The notes below the pieces were generated by a model. The model made no database searches and was not told where the DNA came from. It was given only the letters and a program-made list of their open reading frames with translations. 16,763 nt of DNA, taken from Fidelibacterota bacterium. Its GTDB lineage: Bacteria; Fidelibacterota; Marinisomatia; SCGC-AAA003-L08; GCA-002704045. Below are positions 13,490 through 16,763 of the stretch, piece after piece; the stretch's first letter is position 1; each line of letters opens with the position of its first letter. The position numbers and the translations under genes are program-made. The DNA lies in the NCBI GenBank assembly GCA_002704045.1, contig PAFF01000028.1:1-16763 (forward strand), read 5' to 3'.

Positions 13490-16400
13490 ATGAAAAAATG
13501 GATAAATTTTGGTCTAAATAATCGTCTCCTGATGATGGTTTTAGCCGTTGTAGTCATGGTTGGGGGCGCCATGAGTTATCAAAAACTGCCGATTGATGCT
13601 TTTCCAGATGTATCACCTAATTTGGTCCAAGTATTTACAGTTACAGAAGGGTTGGCTCCAGAAGAAATTGAAAAATATGTTACGTTTCCAGTAGAAACAG
13701 CTATGAATGGACTCCCAAGTGTAGAAAAAATACGATCCGTTTCCAATTTTGGCTTGTCTGTTGTGAATATCTATTTTGAAGATGCCATGGATTTATATTT
13801 TGCGCGACAGTTAGTAAATGAACGGTTATTTGAAGCAAGAGAGCAAATCCCTGAAGGGTTTGGAGAACCTGAGTTGGGTCCAATAGCAACCGGAATGGGC
13901 TTGGTTTTATTTTATTATTTGGAAGATACAACCGGTAAACGAAGTCTCGAAGAGCTCCGATCTATTCAAGACTGGATAATAAAATTTCAACTACAAAATG
14001 TACCTGGTGTGACCGAGGTGCTGGGTATAGGTGGATTCGAAAAACAATTTCATGTGGTTGTGAACCCCCATGCGCTTTTGAAATACCATGTCACTCTCCC
14101 CGAGGTCATTGAAAAAATTCGTGCTAATAATCTTAATGTTGGTGCTCAGTTTATTGAGAAAAACAGTGAAGAATATATTGTGAGGTCCTTAGGGCTTGCC
14201 ACGTCGATTGAGGATATATCAAACATTGTGATCGCTTCAGAAAATGGCACGCCTATTTTCTTAAAAGATTTAGCAGAAATAAAGATAGGTGGTGCCCTTA
14301 GAAGAGGTTTGCAAACTCGTAATGGCATTGAAGAAGTTGTCGCTGGAATGGTTGTGAAATTGTTTGGCACTAATTCTTCAACGGTAATTTCGGAAGTGGA
14401 AAAATCCGTAACAAGACTCAATGAGTCTCTACCCGATGGTTTAAAAATAGTCCCTTACTACGAACAAAAATCATTGGTAATGGCCTGTGTAAAAACTGTA
14501 ACTGATGCACTATTACAGGGCATTTTTCTAGTTATTTTGGTTCTATTTGCTTTTATGGGCGGTATTCGACCTAGTCTAGTGGTTGCTTTATCTATCCCCT
14601 TTTCAGTGTTGTTTGCACTCATTGGAATGCATTGGTTTGGGATTTCAGCAAATCTAATGTCCTTCGGGGGCCTAGCAATTGCAATAGGCCTTATGGTAGA
14701 TGGCACGATTGTTCTAGTTGAAAATATTGATCGTATTTTAAAAAAACCTGCAACCAATGAAACAAAAGTTCAATCAGTTTCAAGAGCCTGCATTGAGGTT
14801 GCAAAGCCAATACTTTTTGCAATTGCGATTATCATTGTGGTGTTTTTCCCCTTATTTACTTTACAAGGTGTTGAAGGAAAAACCTTCAAGCCCTTAGCAT
14901 TTACAATTGCTTTTTCTATGTTAGGCTCATTAATATTCGCACTTTTAATTGCACCGGCATTATCCTTTTTCCTGATGAAAAAGCCACGGTCCAAATCTAA
15001 AGTAGGCACACAAAGCCATGAAGTATGGATTGTGAGAAAAATCCAAGCCCCTTACAAACGACTACTACAGTTTTTTATCTCAAAACGATCCTATGCCATT
15101 GGGCTAGCTATTCTTTTTATGCTAATTGGAACAGTTATTTTCCCAAAATTGGGGTCTGAGTTCACACCTAAGCTTCAAGAGGGAACACTGGTTCTTCGAT
15201 TATCAATGGCACCATCTATTGCACTTAGCGAAAGTAAGAGACTGACCATGGTCATTGAAAAAAGACTGATGAAAGTTCACGAAATCACTGGGGTTGTTTC
15301 TCGTATTGGGCGAGGGGAAGTTGGTGCTCATGCAGACCCGGTAAATAGTGCAGAGATGTACATTCTCTTAAAGCCTAAAAATAAATGGAGGGTGAAGACT
15401 CAAAAAGGATTAGAAGAATTGATTCGTAATGATTTAGGCAAGATACCAGGTATCTTAACTAATTTCACACAACCAATTGCGATGACGGTAGATGAGCTAT
15501 TAGAAGGTGTACGTGCCGAATTAGCGGTCAAATTATTTGGAGATGACTTATCTCTATTAAAAAATACCGCTGACAATATTGCATCCGTTATCCAAAAAGT
15601 TGAAGGCGCAAAAGATGTTCAAGTAGATCAAGTTGCAGGAACCCCTCAGCTTCAAATCAAAATTAATCGACAGGCCATTGCAAAATACGGCGTCAATGTG
15701 GCAGATGTTCAAGGTTTAATTAGTTCAGCTATTGGAGGCGAAACTGTAGGGCAAGTCTTTGAAGGTATTCGTCGATTCGACATTTTAATTCGATTCAAAC
15801 CAGACTTTCGACAAACAAAAGAAGCAATTTCAGGTCTTTTAATTGATGGGCCAAATGCGCTTAAAATACCACTTTCTCAATTGGCTACCATTGAAGAAGT
15901 GATTGGCCCTCGTCAAATTACAAGGGAAAATAATCAGCGATTCATCTCTATTCAGTGCAATGTGACCGGCAGAGATATTGGATCATTCGTTGAAGATGCC
16001 CAACTAGCGATTAAGCAAAACATAGAGATGCCACCAGGTTATTTCACATCGTGGGGTGGACAGTTTCGATTGCAGCAAGAAGCTAATAAACGTTTTGCAG
16101 TTGTCATACCAATCACTATTTTGATGGTCTTTTTCTTGTTATTTTTGAGTTTTAACTCAATTAAAAATGCCTTATTGATACTTTTAAATATTCCTCTTGC
16201 ACTTGTTGGTGGTGTGGTAGCCCTGTGGATCACAGGTCAAAATCTGTCAGTTCCTTCTTCCGTGGGTTTTATTGCGCTATTTGGCATTGCGCTTGGAAAT
16301 GGAATGGTATTGGTCACTTATTTAAACCAATTAGTGCGTGAAGGAGTATCTATTGACGAGGCATCTACCGAAGCGGCGTTACTTAGACTTAAACCCGTAT

Positions 16401-16588
16401 TAATGACCGCATCTACCACAGCATTAGGGCTGATTCCACTCTTGCTCTCATTTGGAACTGGAAGTGAGGTTCAACGTCCCTTAGCTACGGTGGTTGTTGG
16501 TGGGTTAATTACATCTACTGTTTTAACTTTGTTGGTTATTCCGGCAATTTATAAGTGGTTCACAGTAAAAGGGGAGGTAGAGGCTTAG
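13490..16588 (+). CDS. czcA: CzcA-like HME-RND heavy-metal efflux pump
   Basis: 1032 residues, full length for HME-RND pumps, with 12 predicted membrane spans. It is the proton-driven inner-membrane component of the second system. Visible features are IDAFPDVSPNLVQV near the N-terminus, RSIQDW in the porter region, TM4 motif AIGLMVDGTIVLVEN (Asp404, Glu411), and the C-terminal RLKPVLMT and SEVQRPLATVVVGG blocks. The CusA copper Met triad is not preserved as a set. The DFG Asp of CzcA/CnrA-type TM4 is also absent (AIG instead), so Zn/Co/Cd or Co/Ni cannot be assigned by that motif; a nickel (HME5-like) or other divalent substrate is possible. GGAGATAAAG precedes the start, 12 bases after the adaptor stop. 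The right inverted repeat begins 10 bases after its stop. Confidence 0.9.
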   Translation: MKKWINFGLNNRLLMMVLAVVVMVGGAMSYQKLPIDAFPDVSPNLVQVFTVTEGLAPEEIEKYVTFPVETAMNGLPSVEKIRSVSNFGLSVVNIYFEDAMDLYFARQLVNERLFEAREQIPEGFGEPELGPIATGMGLVLFYYLEDTTGKRSLEELRSIQDWIIKFQLQNVPGVTEVLGIGGFEKQFHVVVNPHALLKYHVTLPEVIEKIRANNLNVGAQFIEKNSEEYIVRSLGLATSIEDISNIVIASENGTPIFLKDLAEIKIGGALRRGLQTRNGIEEVVAGMVVKLFGTNSSTVISEVEKSVTRLNESLPDGLKIVPYYEQKSLVMACVKTVTDALLQGIFLVILVLFAFMGGIRPSLVVALSIPFSVLFALIGMHWFGISANLMSFGGLAIAIGLMVDGTIVLVENIDRILKKPATNETKVQSVSRACIEVAKPILFAIAIIIVVFFPLFTLQGVEGKTFKPLAFTIAFSMLGSLIFALLIAPALSFFLMKKPRSKSKVGTQSHEVWIVRKIQAPYKRLLQFFISKRSYAIGLAILFMLIGTVIFPKLGSEFTPKLQEGTLVLRLSMAPSIALSESKRLTMVIEKRLMKVHEITGVVSRIGRGEVGAHADPVNSAEMYILLKPKNKWRVKTQKGLEELIRNDLGKIPGILTNFTQPIAMTVDELLEGVRAELAVKLFGDDLSLLKNTADNIASVIQKVEGAKDVQVDQVAGTPQLQIKINRQAIAKYGVNVADVQGLISSAIGGETVGQVFEGIRRFDILIRFKPDFRQTKEAISGLLIDGPNALKIPLSQLATIEEVIGPRQITRENNQRFISIQCNVTGRDIGSFVEDAQLAIKQNIEMPPGYFTSWGGQFRLQQEANKRFAVVIPITILMVFFLLFLSFNSIKNALLILLNIPLALVGGVVALWITGQNLSVPSSVGFIALFGIALGNGMVLVTYLNQLVREGVSIDEASTEAALLRLKPVLMTASTTALGLIPLLLSFGTGSEVQRPLATVVVGGLITSTVLTLLVIPAIYKWFTVKGEVEA

Positions 16589-16598
16589 AAAAACGGGA

Positions 16599-16664
16599 AA
16601 TTAGATTTTTATTAATTAACGCTTTTGATCTTACTCCATCAACCAAGCCCCGCCGGGGGGGGCG
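16599..16664. repeat. Right copy of 66-bp perfect inverted repeat
   Basis: Exact reverse complement of bases 1-66. Outside it, 16664-16674 forms only a partial copy (about 8 of 12 positions) of the palindrome's other arm, so the hairpin here is degenerate. A G8 tract lies at 16655-16662. The strand of the tract is reversed relative to the left and central copies. Confidence 0.9.
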
Positions 16665-16696
16665 GCGGAGCGGAGAACTAGAAGCCCCTAAAAAAG

Positions 16697-16749
<53 letters not shown>

Positions 16750-16763
16750 GAATAAGAAAAAGA

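Noticed and set aside
14458..14757. Open frames on the minus strand, here and opposite cusA, copA and the other large genes
   Set aside because: They are antisense to strongly supported conserved genes, show no recognisable domains and lack ribosome sites; treated as shadows.

Overview
This 16.8 kb window is a heavy-metal resistance island from a Gram-negative bacterium with AT-rich genes. Two complete three-component RND export systems, outer-membrane factors and signal peptides show a double membrane. The RcnR-type regulator and DUF3147 protein suggest a proteobacterium, perhaps gamma, but genus cannot be read from the sequence. All genes lie on the + strand and are tightly packed. No transposase, integrase, tRNA, rRNA or CRISPR array is visible.

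Layout. (1) 1-66: left copy of a perfect 66-bp inverted repeat whose partner is at 16599-16664. (2) 163-796: an RcnR-like metal sensor with the His-Cys-His-His ligand pattern and a small DUF3147 membrane protein, behind a promoter carrying a TACT-N7-AGTA operator-like palindrome. (3) 962-10531: a Cu/Ag operon with a small Cys-rich exported protein, CusC-like outer-membrane factor, CusB-like adaptor with three metal-binding motifs, stand-alone DUF3347 protein, CusA-like pump with the copper Met triad, and a CopA-type P1B ATPase. (4) 10570-10602: a perfect 12-bp-stem palindrome with a GC8 loop. (5) 10671-16588: a second operon with another small exported CxxC protein, CzcC-like outer-membrane factor, short CzcB-like adaptor with a DHE tandem repeat, and a CzcA/HME-type pump. 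(6) 16599-16763: right inverted repeat, a degenerate palindrome copy, and 13 perfect AATA repeats.

How the genes work together. CopA moves Cu(I) from cytoplasm to periplasm. The Cus-like tripartite pump, helped by the adaptor's metal motifs and the DUF3347 protein, moves Cu/Ag across the outer membrane. The second system probably exports a different, divalent metal. Ni/Co is suggested only indirectly, by the regulator's ligand set and a one-mismatch operator-like site over its promoter. No copper regulator (CueR, CusRS or CsoR type) lies in the window.

Most worth pursuing: the two operons share a design in which a promoter sits directly on the start codon of a small exported CxxC protein, followed by a stem-loop and then the efflux genes. 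The two small proteins look like distant relatives. The other notable feature is the family of GC-rich palindromes and inverted repeats that bounds the modules.
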